Source: Chelonoidis abingdonii (taxonomy: Eukaryota > Chordata > Testudines > Testudinidae). From it: a stretch of DNA of 64,000 nt. The stretch spans positions 137,331,980 through 137,395,979 of the forward strand of contig NC_133771.1 of the NCBI RefSeq assembly GCF_003597395.2, given 5' to 3'. The position numbers were made by a program, and so were the translations under genes. The stretch's first letter is position 1. Each line of letters starts with the position of its first letter. This document shows, one piece after another, positions 11,118 to 22,412 of this stretch. Under the pieces are notes generated by a model, which searched no databases, was not told the origin of the DNA, and worked only from the letters and a program-made list of their open reading frames with translations.

Positions 11118-13373
11118 TTTTCTGTTAGGAATCAGTTCTTTAAGTTACACATTTATTTGTTTCTATTTAATTTATGTTCCCACTGCTGGAAAGTTTTTGC
11201 ATGTGTATTTATTGAATATGAATTTTATTATGCTTGGTTTCATTTTCAGTCTCACTTTATTGGCTTTCATGATATGGCTCCTCACAGAGGTTCATTCTGT
11301 CAGTTAAAAGAACAATATCTTCTACACAAACAGTGTTTTGGCCACTGTGGATCATGAGCCATTTTTCTTTGGTTCAGTCATCAGAAGACATCTCTGAGAT
11401 AAGCTGCATGGAGATTTACAAAAAATGCTGTCACCTTGTCTAGTGCCTGTTACTTTTTATAAAAATATTTTGTCTATTCTTACTTACATGGGCATATGTT
11501 TTCATTTAGGCTAAAGTGTGCAAGAGCCAAAGATGACTTGTGTGTGTCTGCAGTGCTTGTAGTAGGAAACCTGTTTTCCTGGACTTCCAGCTAACACTCT
11601 AAATAGTTTTAGAGCAATATTCTGCTGAGGAGCCACATGCAGAACTCCTGTTGACATCATTGTGAATCTTGCACGAAGACTGAGGGGAGAAATAGCTTGT
11701 AAACTTAATAGAAGATGGAAAGAAGCCTCGGTGGACAAATCCCTTTTTATATATATATAATCTTGGGTCATGCGTTTTTATATAAAGAATACACTTATAA
11801 ATAGCTTATAAAGGATCAGTAAATGATTAGTATATGTTTTAATAAATGGTTAATCAATTCTTATAGATTGTTATAACGTCCAACAAATCAATAGGTTTCT
11901 TGTTATACCTTTGATTGATGTACTTAATACATACTGTTATGTCTGTAACATGCATGTATAACATCTATTAGTCAATTATTAATATTGAATAATGTATTTA
12001 TAAATGTAACTTCAATATAAAGTGTGACCTAATCTTGACCTGTCCACAATGTAGGTCCAATCCTACAGAGTTATACTGTGCTTAATTTAAGAAGAAGAGT
12101 AGTCCCATCCACTTCACTAGGACTACAAACATCCATAAACTTAAGCATTTACAAAGTGGATTTAATATGAATAAGCTAAACACCATAATTTAATTATCTA
12201 TCTAAAATTCTGAAATATTCAAAAAATTGGACCACATAAACATTTTATTTATTTGGCATGTGGTTTTGTGTTTGCTGTTTGCAATTTTCAAAATTCTTGT
12301 TTAAAAAATGTCTCTAAACTTTCAGTAATTTTAAAATAAATTATGGAAGTAGAGCCCCAAGAATTAAATAGACTCAGACCATCAAAAGCATCTGTGCATT
12401 TACTGCTTTCAGTTGAAAAGTTCAGCAACATAGAGTCTATTAATATTCATATTTGATAACCTAGTTAGAGATACATCAGGTAGTACCAGAGTTTTACTAA
12501 TATAGTGGCAAAATAATAATGTCGTTGAAATACACCTAAAGCTATTAAAGACATGTACAGTATTTATGGAATGCTGAAATCTGTGTAAATCTTAATCATG
12601 ATCAACTCATGTTGACCAAATGACTTGAGTAGTGGGTGAGTAACGTGCCCAAGACACTGCTGCTTTGTAGTAGTTCAAACACCATTTGTTTTTCTGACAG
12701 TAATTATTGCATATATCATTATTTCTATCCTAATTGTATCAGTGGAGTTTTCTATTAAGTTGAACAATCAAAGTGGGCTACCTGTTAGAAGTTCCAGTCA
12801 AGTCTTGAGTTGTCTAAAATGAATATCTCATAAAATACTATACATTGGTGCTGACAAACTTCTTATAAGCGGCAAGAAAGTTTTCAGAGGTATACCTACA
12901 GGGAAAGTTTTTAACTATGTAACTGTTACTCTGTAGTGACACGCACCATCTAGTACAGAAAATAGTAGGGTTTATTTTATTTTATTTTACTTTACTTGGA
13001 GGTGGAGTGCTGACTGGAGGGAACACAGAATTATCATGTGGCATGTGTTGAAGATCTCTCCCCCCTTCCCACTCTCCCTTCTAATTAGCATTGCTCAGAA
13101 CCCATTGGGATTGAGGCAGCAATTTGAAGACCTCATGTCACATTCCACCTTAAATAAATATGCATTCATACAAACTGTAAGCACTAATGCAGTGGCTCCA
13201 TTTCTGACTCCCAATTATCCATATTTGTACTCTGAAAATATTGCAGCTTCAAGTTTGGGTTGGTGAGTTTTATTTGTGCAGTAAAAAATGTTGTTCAAAG
13301 TAAAAATTTGTCACTCAAATAAGCATTTTATTACTAACTGCAATTAATATATTCTGTGTTCAGAGTGAAAATC

Positions 13374-13509
13374 TTAAATATCTGTTTCAGAGTCGCAGCC
13401 ATATTAGTCTGTATCTGCAAAAAGAACAGGAGTACTTGTGGCACCTTACAGACTTATGCTCAAATAAATTTGTTAGCCGCAAGTATTCCTGTTCTTTTTA
13501 AATATCTGT
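13374..13509. mobile_element. Fold-back Penelope-end insertion (copy F1)
   Basis: A 112-bp insert (13386-13497) is flanked by a perfect 12-bp target duplication, TTAAATATCTGT (13374-13385 and 13498-13509). The left arm begins TTCAGAGTCGCAGCC and contains AAAAAGAACAGGAGTACTTG. The right arm carries the inverse (CAAGTATTCCTGTTCTTTTT) after TTATGCTCAAATAAATTTG. Both arms derive from the 3' block of PLE1 (8311-8402) but are joined head to head. Confidence 0.75.
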
Positions 13510-13654
13510 GGTAATTGAATATCTGATTTAGTCAAGAAAGTTGGAATAACAGTTTGGTTTGTTTAAATTTTTTAACTTATAACTGATAGATCTGAAGGAC
13601 ATTGATAGATACAAAATGCTGCAGTTATTAGATGCTAAGATAAAATTTAGACAT

Positions 13655-13815
13655 TCGAGCAGTGAAATGGGAGTCAGGATTTGTGGGGTGTATTCCCTTC
13701 TCTGCCACTGACTCACTTCACTGTACTTCAGCGAGTAATTTAACCTCTCTGTGTTTCGGATTTAGCATTTGTAAAATGAAGATAATATATGCCTGTGTGT
13801 TGTCATGGTACTGAG
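13655..13815 (+). repeat. MIR-type SINE
   Basis: Gapped similarity to the MIR body: GGGAGTCAGGATTTGTGGG, TCTGCCACTGACTCAC, GTAATTTAACCTCTCTGTG, then TTTGTAAAATGAAGATAATA. Confidence 0.5.
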
Positions 13816-14655
13816 AAGTTTAAGTACCTGATGCTGCAAAACCTTGCATGCATGGAATTCTCATTGATATCAACTGAAGAACTGTACATGAAGGGTTTGC
13901 AGGGTAATATTCATAAAGCACTTAAAGATCTTTGATTGAAAGAAGATGCAGACGTGCAAAATATTAAGAAATTCTAAACAGAAGCCTCCTTTCAACTCCT
14001 CTTTCTGCTGGAAAAAAGGAAACAGTACAATACCACAAAGTGAGGTTGGGGAAAATAGACAAAAAAGGTAGGAGAAGGCTGAGGGAGAGTAAAAACAACA
14101 GCCCTAATTTAATTAATAAAACTTGATTGACTGATGCTTTAGATTTTTGTCTGTTTCATTGTAGCAAGAATCTGAAAAGTTACATGCATTATTTTCTTAA
14201 AAGTATAATTTGACCAACATATTTAATGCAGCAAATAATATTTTAGTTGAAGTGATAACATCCTCTCTTGGAACAACTTGAGGAAGATTATGTGAGTACT
14301 TTTTCACAGTACAGATATAAAGCCACTGGGAATGAGTAAGGCTCTGATCCTGCTCCCATTAAGGTCAATGACAAAACTTCTATTGACTTCAGTAAAATTA
14401 GAATGGGATCTAATCTACCTACTGAACACACCACAGAAGGTAATAGCATTTTTACAGATTTTTCTTGACATCCACTGTGCAGTAGATAAATCCCTCTACT
14501 GCTTCTCAGCTTGAAATAACTCATTACCATTTTAAAAAGTGCTGACCTCTTTGAGAGCATTGACTTGCCCTTTTGATTAGGTTTAAAAAAAGGTTGTGTG
14601 TTAGGAGCTATTCTCCCTGAAACAAATTTTTATTTTCCTCTGCCTTTTATTTCAG

Positions 14656-14911
14656 CTGTGGGAACCAGCTGCTCAAAAGAGTGTGGGAAGCTGACTTGGA
14701 GGCCTGTCAGCTGTTGTTCCAAGAGTTTCAGCTGAAAGAAGCTGGTTGCTGTGTTTCAGAGGGAGAAGAGGGCCGAACAGATGAGGTGGATGCTGCTGAT
14801 GATCACTGTTCGGACACAGAGAGAGGAAAAGAAAGCCACTTTGCAAAAGGCACAGAGCAGGCCGCTGTTCCATACCCCACTGCTCAAACCAAATGCCGTG
14901 AACTCAAAGAG
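14656..14911 (+). CDS. DISC1: DISC1 coding exon, antepenultimate (C-terminal coiled-coil region)
   Basis: This 256-bp exon encodes part of the C-terminal region of DISC1, a coiled-coil scaffold protein at the centrosome, microtubules and mitochondria. In mammals this region binds partners such as NDEL1/NDE1, LIS1 and ATF4/ATF5. Exon limits are set by TTTATTTCAG before 14656 and GAG|GTATCT at 14911/14912. The first base completes a codon begun upstream, and the exon ends on a codon boundary. The translation runs GNQLLKRVWEADLEAC then QLLFQEFQLKEA, an acidic, low-conservation stretch (about residues 32-60 of the exon), and ends TKCRELKE. The WEADLEAC block followed by LL-Q--QL-EA is what I recognise from mammalian DISC1. 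The acidic middle is poorly conserved, as expected. Its order with the two following exons, which encode the adjoining DISC1 segments, makes the call firm. Confidence 0.9.
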
Positions 14912-15310
14912 GTATCTAGAGTTTTCTGCAGATTGTTGAATGATGTCATTGTTTTTCATTTTGAGAGGGAGGGTTAAGGGTCAGCAAAGCAGATTAAGAA
15001 TTAACTTTAGATTTGGCCTCAAATAAGGACAAAAATAAAATAGCTTTATGAAAACTCTCTCAATCCTTTTTCCTTTCACCATCAATCTTTTCACAGTTAA
15101 GAAAGAAAGAGAATATGTAATGTACATATTGATTTTTGGGAGAAAATATTCTCATAAGATTCTTTATGGATTTAACACAAATTATCAACTGTGTCTTCTC
15201 CCACTTACATCAGTTTCATGCTAGTGTGACTTAATTGACTTTTTATTCCTGATTTACATTAGCATTAGGGAGAGGAGAAGCAGGGTCCTCTAATGTCAGT
15301 TGAATGGTCT

Positions 15311-15616
15311 AAGGATATGTCTACACTACCCACCGGATTGGCGGGTAGCGATCGGTTTATCGGGGATCGATATATTGCGTCTCATCTAGATGAGACGCAA
15401 TATAGCGATCCCTGAACGCGCTCCTGTCGACTCCGGAACTCCATCACAGCAAGCGGCGGTAGCAGAGTCGACAGGGAGAACTGCGGCCGACGATCCCACG
15501 CCGTGAGGACGGGAGGTAAGTCAAAATAAGATACTTCGACTTCAGCTATGCTATTCATATAGCTGAAGTTGCGTATCTTACATCGACCCCGCCCCCTAGT
15601 GTAGACCAGTCCTCTG
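15311..15616. mobile_element. CpG-rich MITE with long central palindrome
   Basis: The ends AGGATATGTCTACACT and AGTGTAGACCAGTCCT are imperfect 16-bp inverted repeats. The interior is CpG-dense in an AT-rich intron. It contains a perfect 34-bp palindrome (15371-15404) and a second hairpin at 15528-15583 (GATACTTCGACTTCAGCTAT against ATAGCTGAAGTTGCGTATC). No transposase is encoded, and the target duplication was not resolved. Confidence 0.65.
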
Positions 15617-17460
15617 TCTTTCCAGTTCAGATGCTGGCAGACTTCCAGTTTGCATCAAATATTAAAAAGGAAAAAATGAGGAGGCTTAAAGGACTTGACA
15701 TATTTCTTTTAAGTTTTGTGGTTTGCTTTGGAATTTCTGTGTCAAATATTTACAACTACCCAGTAATCATTTAACAGCACTGCAAGGATAAGCAAGCTGT
15801 TAAAGAGTCATACCATCCAACAACACCATGTAATGTGACAAAAAAAAACAAACCCAAAACCCTATGACATGCATTGTTTTTATTTCCTTAGAATTTTGTT
15901 GTCAAAAATTAAACATGTGTTTGTTTAAGAGCACTTACTGTTAACAGCCATTGAACTTTGAACCACTTAGAAAATTGATATTTAATTGTGCATTTCTATT
16001 GACTGAGATTTAGCAGAAGTCAGGCCATTACCCTACTGTAAATTCCCATCTGGTCTAGTAAAATTCTATTCTGAATCAGGCTGTGAATGGTAATTTCAAC
16101 CTTTTGTAAAATAAAATGTTCTACATAGCTGGACAACTTGTAACATAGAGGGCATTTTCATCCTAAATGGCCAGCTGTGATTTTAATTTTATCTGCTGTT
16201 GTTGGTGAATCTGCAAAGATAATGCCAGCAATTCTGTTGCTTGGGTAAAGCTTGACTTCTTCCAAAAGTACAACTGAGAATCTAGGGAGGTTTAGGATTG
16301 ACTGTGACTGATTCTTCTACAGTCAAGGTTAGTAGAGGCAAATTCCAATCTCAGTTGCAGCAGCATAAATCTTGGATTAACTCCATTGAAATCAACCAAA
16401 TTGCTCTGGAATTGCAAAGAAAGATTAAAGATTGTTCTAATGAGCCATAAATCCAGTGTCTTTATTAAGTCCATGATTTTTTGGTTTCTACAGAGTTATG
16501 AATTTAAGTTCCTAGGCTCATCTTTTGAAGTTGATGTTTAGGTTTCCTTTGAGGACCATGAATGAAAGATCAGACATAGAGTGATAATTTTATGAAAAGT
16601 GTTCACCCACCAGCAATACGGTGTTTTTGTCTTATTTTTCCATGCGAGTTTATTCAAGAGCTCGGTGATTGTCTGGTTTCACCCACATAGTAGTTGTTGG
16701 GGAATTTAGTGCACTGCATGAGATAAACCACATGGTGTGATAGGCATGTGTAGGACCCATAGATCCTGAAAGGTGTGTTGTGGAGGGTGTTGATAATCAT
16801 AGCTATGAAGATATGTCTGCAGGTTTTGAATCTGTTGTTATGGCAGGGTCTGGTGTCACTTTGAGTTGTTATGTCCTGTTCTGGGGGGAGCTTATTTCTG
16901 CTGATACTGGCGACATTAGAGGATTGTTTGAAGTCCTGAAGAGGGGTTTGAGGAAAGATTTCTTTCAGGATGTGGTCCCCATTGAGTATGGGTTGTAATA
17001 CCCTGTATGGTTTCCATGGTGGGGTGATAGACGATAAGTACAGATGTGCAGGCAAAGGGGTTTTCTTTCCTGTATCGAAGCAGTTTTCTCAGGATATTTG
17101 GATGGCCCATTTAATCATGCAATCTACTTCTCTGTTGGAGTGTCATTATTTGGTGAAGGCAGTTTTAAGTGCATTAAGGTGCATATCCTGGACTTTCTCC
17201 TTGGAGCATATTCTTTGATATCTGAGTGCCTGGCTGTAGATAACAGATTTCTTGGTATTTGGGGTAGTTATTAGATCTGTGAAGGTAAGTGTAGTGATCT
17301 GTGGGTTTCTCATATGTAGTTTGCTGTATGGTTCCATTACTGAAGCTCATCATGGTGTCCAGGAAGTTGATGCTGGTGCGGGAGTGTTATAGAGAGAGTT
17401 TGATGGATGGGTAGTCGTTGTTGAAGTTGTGGAAATCTACAGAGGAGTTTAGATTGTGTC

Positions 17461-17691
17461 TCTCTAGAGGATGTCAAGTACCAGAGGGGTAGCCGTGTTA
17501 GTCTGGATCTGTAAAAGCTGCAGAGAATCCTGTGGCACTTATAGGACTAACAGACGTTTGGAGCGTGAGCTTTCGTGGGTGAATACCCACTTCGTCAGAT
17601 GAAGTGGGTATTCACCCATGAAAGCTCACGTCCAAAACGTCTGTTAATCTATAAGGTGCCACAGGATTCTCTGCTGCTTCTCTAGAGGATG
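17461..17691. mobile_element. Fold-back Penelope-end insertion (copy F2)
   Basis: The 205-bp insert (17474-17678) is flanked by a perfect 13-bp duplication, TCTCTAGAGGATG (17461-17473 and 17679-17691). It opens with AGAGGGGTAGCCGTGTTAGT. From about 17521 to 17675 it is one long imperfect palindrome, two copies of the same end sequence joined head to head near 17597. Each arm carries ACAGGATTCTCTG, GACTAACAGACGTTT and the hammerhead-like block. It lies only six bases from the degraded RT catalytic box of PLE2. Confidence 0.8.
17561..17598 (-). other. Hammerhead-ribozyme-like motif with intact core (F2 left arm)
   Basis: Read on the minus strand: CTGACGA (core CUGANGA intact, 17592-17598), one extra A, stem II GTGGGT/ACCCAC with loop ATTC, GAA (17572-17574), stem III AGC/GCT with loop TCAC, then C at 17561 as the predicted cleavage nucleotide. 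All invariant core bases I can check are present. Weak points are the unpaired A between core and stem II, and stem I, for which I could not find convincing pairing. The opposite arm (17596-17632) has CAGATGA and a one-base loss in stem III. Hammerhead motifs have been reported in Penelope-like elements. Confidence 0.45.
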
Positions 17692-19299
17692 AAAATATCA
17701 TTGATGTATCCCAGGACTATCATTGGTTTCATGATGCATTTTTCCAAAAATTATTCTTTGGGGTGGTCCATAAACAGGTTGGCATATTGGGGAGGCATCC
17801 TAGTACCCATGGCTGTTCCCATGGTCTGGGCAAAGTGTGTGTTGTTGAACATAACATTTTTCAGGTGAGAATGAATTGGGCGAGGTTGGTGTGGATATGA
17901 GTGTTGTCCATTGTCCTGTAGATATTTGAGGTAAGAGGCAATTCCCTCATTGTGAGGGATGTTGGTATATAGGGAGGTGACATCCATTGTGGCAATATGG
18001 TGTTTGGAGAGAGGCTGTTAATGTTGCAGAGTTTCTGGAGAAAATCAGTTGTGTCCTGTAGGAAACTGGACTTTTGAGTAGTGAGTTGATTGAGGATGGT
18101 TTCTCTGAGTCCCAATATTCCTTCAGTAAGCATACCATGGCCAGATATGATGGGTTTGTGTGGGTTCCCTTGTTTGTGTATATTGGAAAGCATGTAGAAG
18201 GTCCTTGGAGTGGATTCAAGGGGTATGAGGTTCTATAGTTTCTCTTGGAGTTATTTTGGAAAGGATTTGAAGATATCCTTACATTTCTGGGTGAATTGTG
18301 GTGTGGAGTCTTCTCTTACTTTATTATAGTAGGTGGCATCAGAGAGTTGTCGGTTGGCCTCATTGACATAATCATCACATTTGAGGATTATGATGTCTCT
18401 CTATCTGCTGGTTTGATCACTATCTGGTGGTTGGATTTCAGAGACTGTATAGCTGTCCTCTCCGCAATGGAGAGATTGTAGTGGATATGATGTTTTGGGA
18501 TTTCACAGTCAAATTTTTCCTTGAAACAATCAAATGTGTGGGTTCATCCACTGTGGGGTGTCCGGGCAGATGATTCCTTTTTCTTATAACCATCACTGGG
18601 GACAATACTATGAACAGTATTGTTTTTGTTGTGAACCACTTCTTTGAGGAAGAATCAGTGAAATAATTCTTCTAGTTCTCACATGTTAGTGTGGTATCAA
18701 ATTCTGTGGTGGGGCAGAAGTTCAGTCCCTGGGAAAGTAGATAATTCAGCTCTGGTAAAAGGTAGCCTTGATAAGTTGATGATGTTGGGATGTCACCTAG
18801 TATCCATCTGGTGGGTCCTGGTGTCATGGTTTCTCCTGGAAGTGCTGTTCTGTAGGTTGTGGATTTGTTGTAGTTATTTCCATTTTTTGTTTTTGTGTTG
18901 GACGGGGTGGGGGTGGGGTTACAGTTGTTTTGGCTTTCTTGCATGGTTTCCAGGTAGGGTTCCTGATTTTTTTTTTTTTCTTTTCAACATGTGGGAGCAT
19001 GTGATGATTTCTTATTTGAAGGGCGTCCCTTCTGGAATACGTGAGGTGCTGGAGGTGGTTCCTCAGTTTTTCTGAAGTCCTTCCGCAGAGTTCTTTAGCA
19101 TATTTAGAGTTGCGTGTAGTTAAGTGGTCAGAGGGTTATGGATGGTTAGTCCTCTGGGAGTCCTCTTAAATTTGCTCAGGAAGTAGAGGACTCTGTTAAG
19201 TTTGGTTTCCTTTTTCTTCATGTTGTGGAATTTCCATTTCAGACAGTGAAATCTGATATCTTTCCTGGTTGTTTGCAGTATGGTGGTAGTTGTGTTGGT

Positions 19300-19410
19300 C
19301 CCAAGGTATTAGAGATACAAAATGGATGAGGTAATTTATTTTATTGGACCAACTTTTGTTGGTGAAAGAGACAAGTTTTCAAGCTTACACAGAGCTCTTC
19401 TTGGAAGGGT
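19300..19410 (-). repeat. PLE2 pseudo-LTR segment with decayed hammerhead-like block
   Basis: On the minus strand the order is AAGAAGAGCT, loop CTGTGTA, AGCTT, GAAA, then ACTTGTCTC. This is the stem II / GAA / stem III order of the other two Penelope ends in the window but with different stem sequences. The upstream core has decayed to CCAAGA. The neighbouring TTTATTGGACCAACTTTTG with GTTGGT forms a further short inverted repeat. Confidence 0.4.
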
Positions 19411-22224
19411 ACTCAGAATATCACAGCTAAATACAAGGTAGAATGGATAAGGAGTTAACACCTGTTGCAAGAGACCATTCAAGGTGAAGTGGATAGTTTA
19501 CACCTCTACTGTTGTGTGACAAAGGAAGGTTAGTGGGTCACAGATTGTTGTAATGAGCTATAAATCCAATGTCTTTATTCAATCCGTGTTTTTTGTTGTC
19601 TAGCAGAGTTATGAACTTAAGTTTCCAGACTCATCTTTTGAAGGTGCTTTTAACATTTTTTTTTCTTCTTCTTCTGGCTCATTACAATAATCTGTAATAT
19701 CCTGGGACCAAGAGAGCTACAAGACTGAAAACAAATTTTACCACGATTTTCTCAGTTGGTGCTGTAGTTTAGACAGTAGCATAACAGGCTAGTAGCATCT
19801 GAACAGGAATGTTGTGCAGTGTATCTTTCACAAACACCTCCTAACAGCCAGTTATGGGGTGGAATATTTAATAAACACATTACACCTTTCTATAGCCATG
19901 GCAATAATTTGAGAAAGAGAAACTGGGTAAAGGAAGGAAGCAAGTCCTCTGATCAGTAAATGCACTTACTTGAGAGGTCTGGCATCTCTTTTCCAGCATT
20001 TAAACCTTATGTCATGATGTATAACTGTGGAACTTTTGTGGTTGTTTAAAAATAGCTCTGTCTATGGCTAAATAGATTGTATACCTTTTAGTTACTCTTT
20101 CATTTCACCACTGAAAGGGTTTTAAGGTATCTCTAAGGTAACAGCTTAATGATGATCATTAGTAATCAACCACATGATAATTTATCATATGACAAGGGAT
20201 GGAGATTATAGATACTCAAGGAAGAACGTGCATTTACCAAATTATTTGATGATATTCTTTGAGTCCTTATGGAGTCCTTCTAAGATATATATCTTGATAA
20301 GATTGAGCTCACTTTTATGGGGGTGACCCCCTTTAACTATCTTATCTCTGTTTTAGGCTATGGGTATCAAAAAAGGAGTGGTATCCTTTGAAGAATATTA
20401 ACTTCTTTCCAAAAGAAGGAACAAAGTCATCATTTGTTCTGGAGCTTGCAGAATTGCTAGTTTCAAAACCATGACAGAAAGGATAATAATAATACATATG
20501 CACACACACACATACACTGGCAGCCTTGCAATTGTTTCACTTTATACTGAAATGTTATGAGTGAGGGGTTGAAGGCTGGAATTCTAGTGGTTCATTTGTC
20601 AGTATTACCAATAACTACTTCATATACTTTCACTTCCAGTCATTTATCTTGTTATTTCTGACAAAACATTATTGTAAACTGGGTCCTGGGTTCATGGCAA
20701 TGTATTATAAATACAATTTCCTTACATACGATTAACTTTTGCTCACAGGTTTCATTAAAAACTTAAAGACTATTCTTATGAAAAAGGGGTTTGAAACAGG
20801 AGAAGGGGAACAGCCAGGCACTCACGATCCTACTGGATTTGCTCCTTGACAATAAAGACTTGTTTATTTTATTGTTATTTTTGAAGATAGATATATTCTC
20901 AGTAGATCACAGAATATCACGTGCTCAGTCATGATCATTCAGGCTTTGTATGCTTTCAAAGTTCCAGATATCTTACTTTCCTGTGTGATCATAAGTTTAT
21001 TATCTGACAGCCTTATCTCTGTATTTCTTAAGACAGTTGGAATATATTTTATAGTTGTACTTAAACTGAAGACTCAGTGATCCTCACAAATACTATTCTT
21101 TTTTTAACCTGCATATGTAGAACTCAAAATTAAATATACTGTGTTTAATGGGACAATAAACTCCCTGAAAATTGCCAAAGCACTCTTGAAACTACCTGTG
21201 GCATCACTGAATAACCATATCTGACAAACTTCCCCTGTAAAACCAACTATAATCCATGACAACCCTGCTGGTAAAAGCACCTTTACTGGTTTTTACCAGA
21301 ACTAAATCAGATGGGACCAGCCAGAATTATCCTGGAATGGCCAAAAACACCTGAGAATAAATGGCACCCCACTGGAACTACCAACAGCTAGTTAGAACAG
21401 CAGTCGTCTTTAACTCATTGGAACAAATCCATAAACAACACTAATCAGTCTGAACCAAGCCAAAGTACTCCTGCACCAGACAGAGCCAAGACAGATTCTG
21501 GCAACTTCAGGTATGGTTCTTCTATCAGGGACCAAAATTAACTTGCTGGAATTAAGAAAGAACAACATGGAGCCACCTTTAGTCTGAAGGAACCAAACCA
21601 ATCATGGCAATTGGGTGTGATTCTGCCATGGTCCCAGTAGGTCCTAGATTTGTTCCTTAAAATTTTATGTAGCTCTAAATTGACTCCAAGTATTTTTACT
21701 CTGGTTTCTTAGAAGTGGAGGAGGTTGGAATTTTTTTCATAGTTTGTTTCTGGGTAATTTCTGAATTATACCAGGATTTTACTCGGCCTTATATACAATA
21801 ACACTTCATTTCTCAAGATATTAACATCTGCACATTGCATCTCTCCTTGTGTGTCCTTGCTTTGACTTTTGTTTGTTGATATTTTCCTAGTAAGCAACAT
21901 CAGAGGCACTGCTGACAACTGATATCTGTGTAGATTTGTGTGTGTTAAAACCTCCCTAACACCTGATATCTCTATGATCATGTATACCCATGAACCTTCA
22001 CGTTTCATTTCCTGACCTGTCCTTTTTTTCTTCTTTTTCTGGCATGCTGTGCAGTGTTCCCTCTTTAACCTTATGAAGGAAGGAAACACCTACTAGATTT
22101 CAAGAGAATTCAGATGATTAAAGTTTCAAGGTAAAAAAAAAAAATGCAGTAGTATTAGCTTTGGTAAGCCAACATGTTTGGTAGCTACCACATCAGTCAT
22201 TTGTAACATGTATAATTCCATCTC

Positions 22225-22412
22225 AGTGCTTGAAACAGAGTGTGTGTTGTTAGAGTAGAGATCAGGTTGCCAGGTTCTCTTCCAGCTGTGCTATTAATTT
22301 GCTTGATCTTGAGCAAGTCACCTTTCCTCTCTGTACCTCAGTTTTCCCATCTGTAAAGAAGGTTTGTAAAATGCTTTCAGATCCTTGTTGAAAAGGTGCT
22401 ATATAATTACAC
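22225..22412 (+). repeat. MIR SINE
   Basis: Clear MIR core: CCAGCTGTGCTATTAATTTG, CTTGAGCAAGTCACC, TCTCTGTACCTCAGTTTTCC and ATCTGTAAAGAAGG, followed by the GTGCTATATAA tail. Confidence 0.7.

Larger units (their letters stand above)
1..14655 (+). other. DISC1: DISC1 intron (3' part) upstream of the first visible exon
   Basis: This is intronic sequence of DISC1; the upstream exon is outside the window or was not recognised. The intron ends in TTTATTTCAG, a standard U2-type acceptor, and enters the next exon with two bases of the split codon supplied upstream. Apart from the repeats listed separately I see nothing interpretable in 232-1840, 3060-3420, 3520-5740, 8510-10390, 11120-13370 and 13820-14655. 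Several purine-rich stretches (8830-9310) look like old repeat but I cannot name them. I searched for the preceding DISC1 coiled-coil exon and did not find it. Confidence 0.7.
16654..19075 (-). pseudogene. PLE2 reverse transcriptase-endonuclease (broken)
   Basis: This is the single polyprotein of a Penelope-like element, which copies its RNA onto a nicked target. From N to C on the minus strand: a variable basic/proline-rich part (19075-18670); the finger and palm region with MDVTSLYTNIPHNEGI (about 17940-17987) and FAQTMGTAMGTRMPPQYANL (about 17770-17830), both standard Penelope RT blocks; the catalytic box at 17697-17708, which reads YIND instead of YIDD; and a C-terminal GIY-YIG endonuclease with VVYLMQC and NYYVGETRQ (about 16670-16740). 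At least four frame changes and an insertion at 17474-17678 interrupt it. The RT box mutation alone would abolish polymerisation. The family assignment is confident because the RT blocks and the YVGETR endonuclease motif occur together. Confidence 0.8.
16430..19700 (-). mobile_element. Penelope-like retroelement (PLE2), minus strand, about 3.2 kb
   Basis: The element has repeated ends in direct orientation. The block at 16437-16545 (AGCCATAAATCC...GAGTTATGAA...CTCATCTTTTGAAG) recurs at 19558-19650, as expected for Penelope pseudo-LTRs. Between them a minus-strand coding region can be followed in broken frames from about 19200 to 16640: an N-terminal part, a reverse transcriptase, and a C-terminal GIY-YIG type endonuclease. 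A 205-bp fold-back element is inserted at 17474-17678. The pseudo-LTR part at 19300-19410 carries another degenerate hammerhead-like block. The outer limits are approximate. Stops and frameshifts show it is no longer functional. Confidence 0.8.

Noticed and set aside
1..14655. An additional upstream DISC1 exon
   Set aside because: I looked for a heptad-rich glutamate/leucine coding block with splice sites and found none that I could support.
14912..14923. U12-type GT-AG donor at the first visible DISC1 exon
   Set aside because: The donor is GTATCTAGAG, not GTATCCTTT, and the partner acceptor at 44762 has an ordinary pyrimidine tract, so this intron is U2-type.
17474..17520. tRNA-like or SINE promoter reading of the GTAGCCGTGTTAGTCTGG block
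   Set aside because: It resembles a pol III box A only loosely, no box B follows at the right distance, and the same block terminates a Penelope-like element; a Penelope end explains it better.
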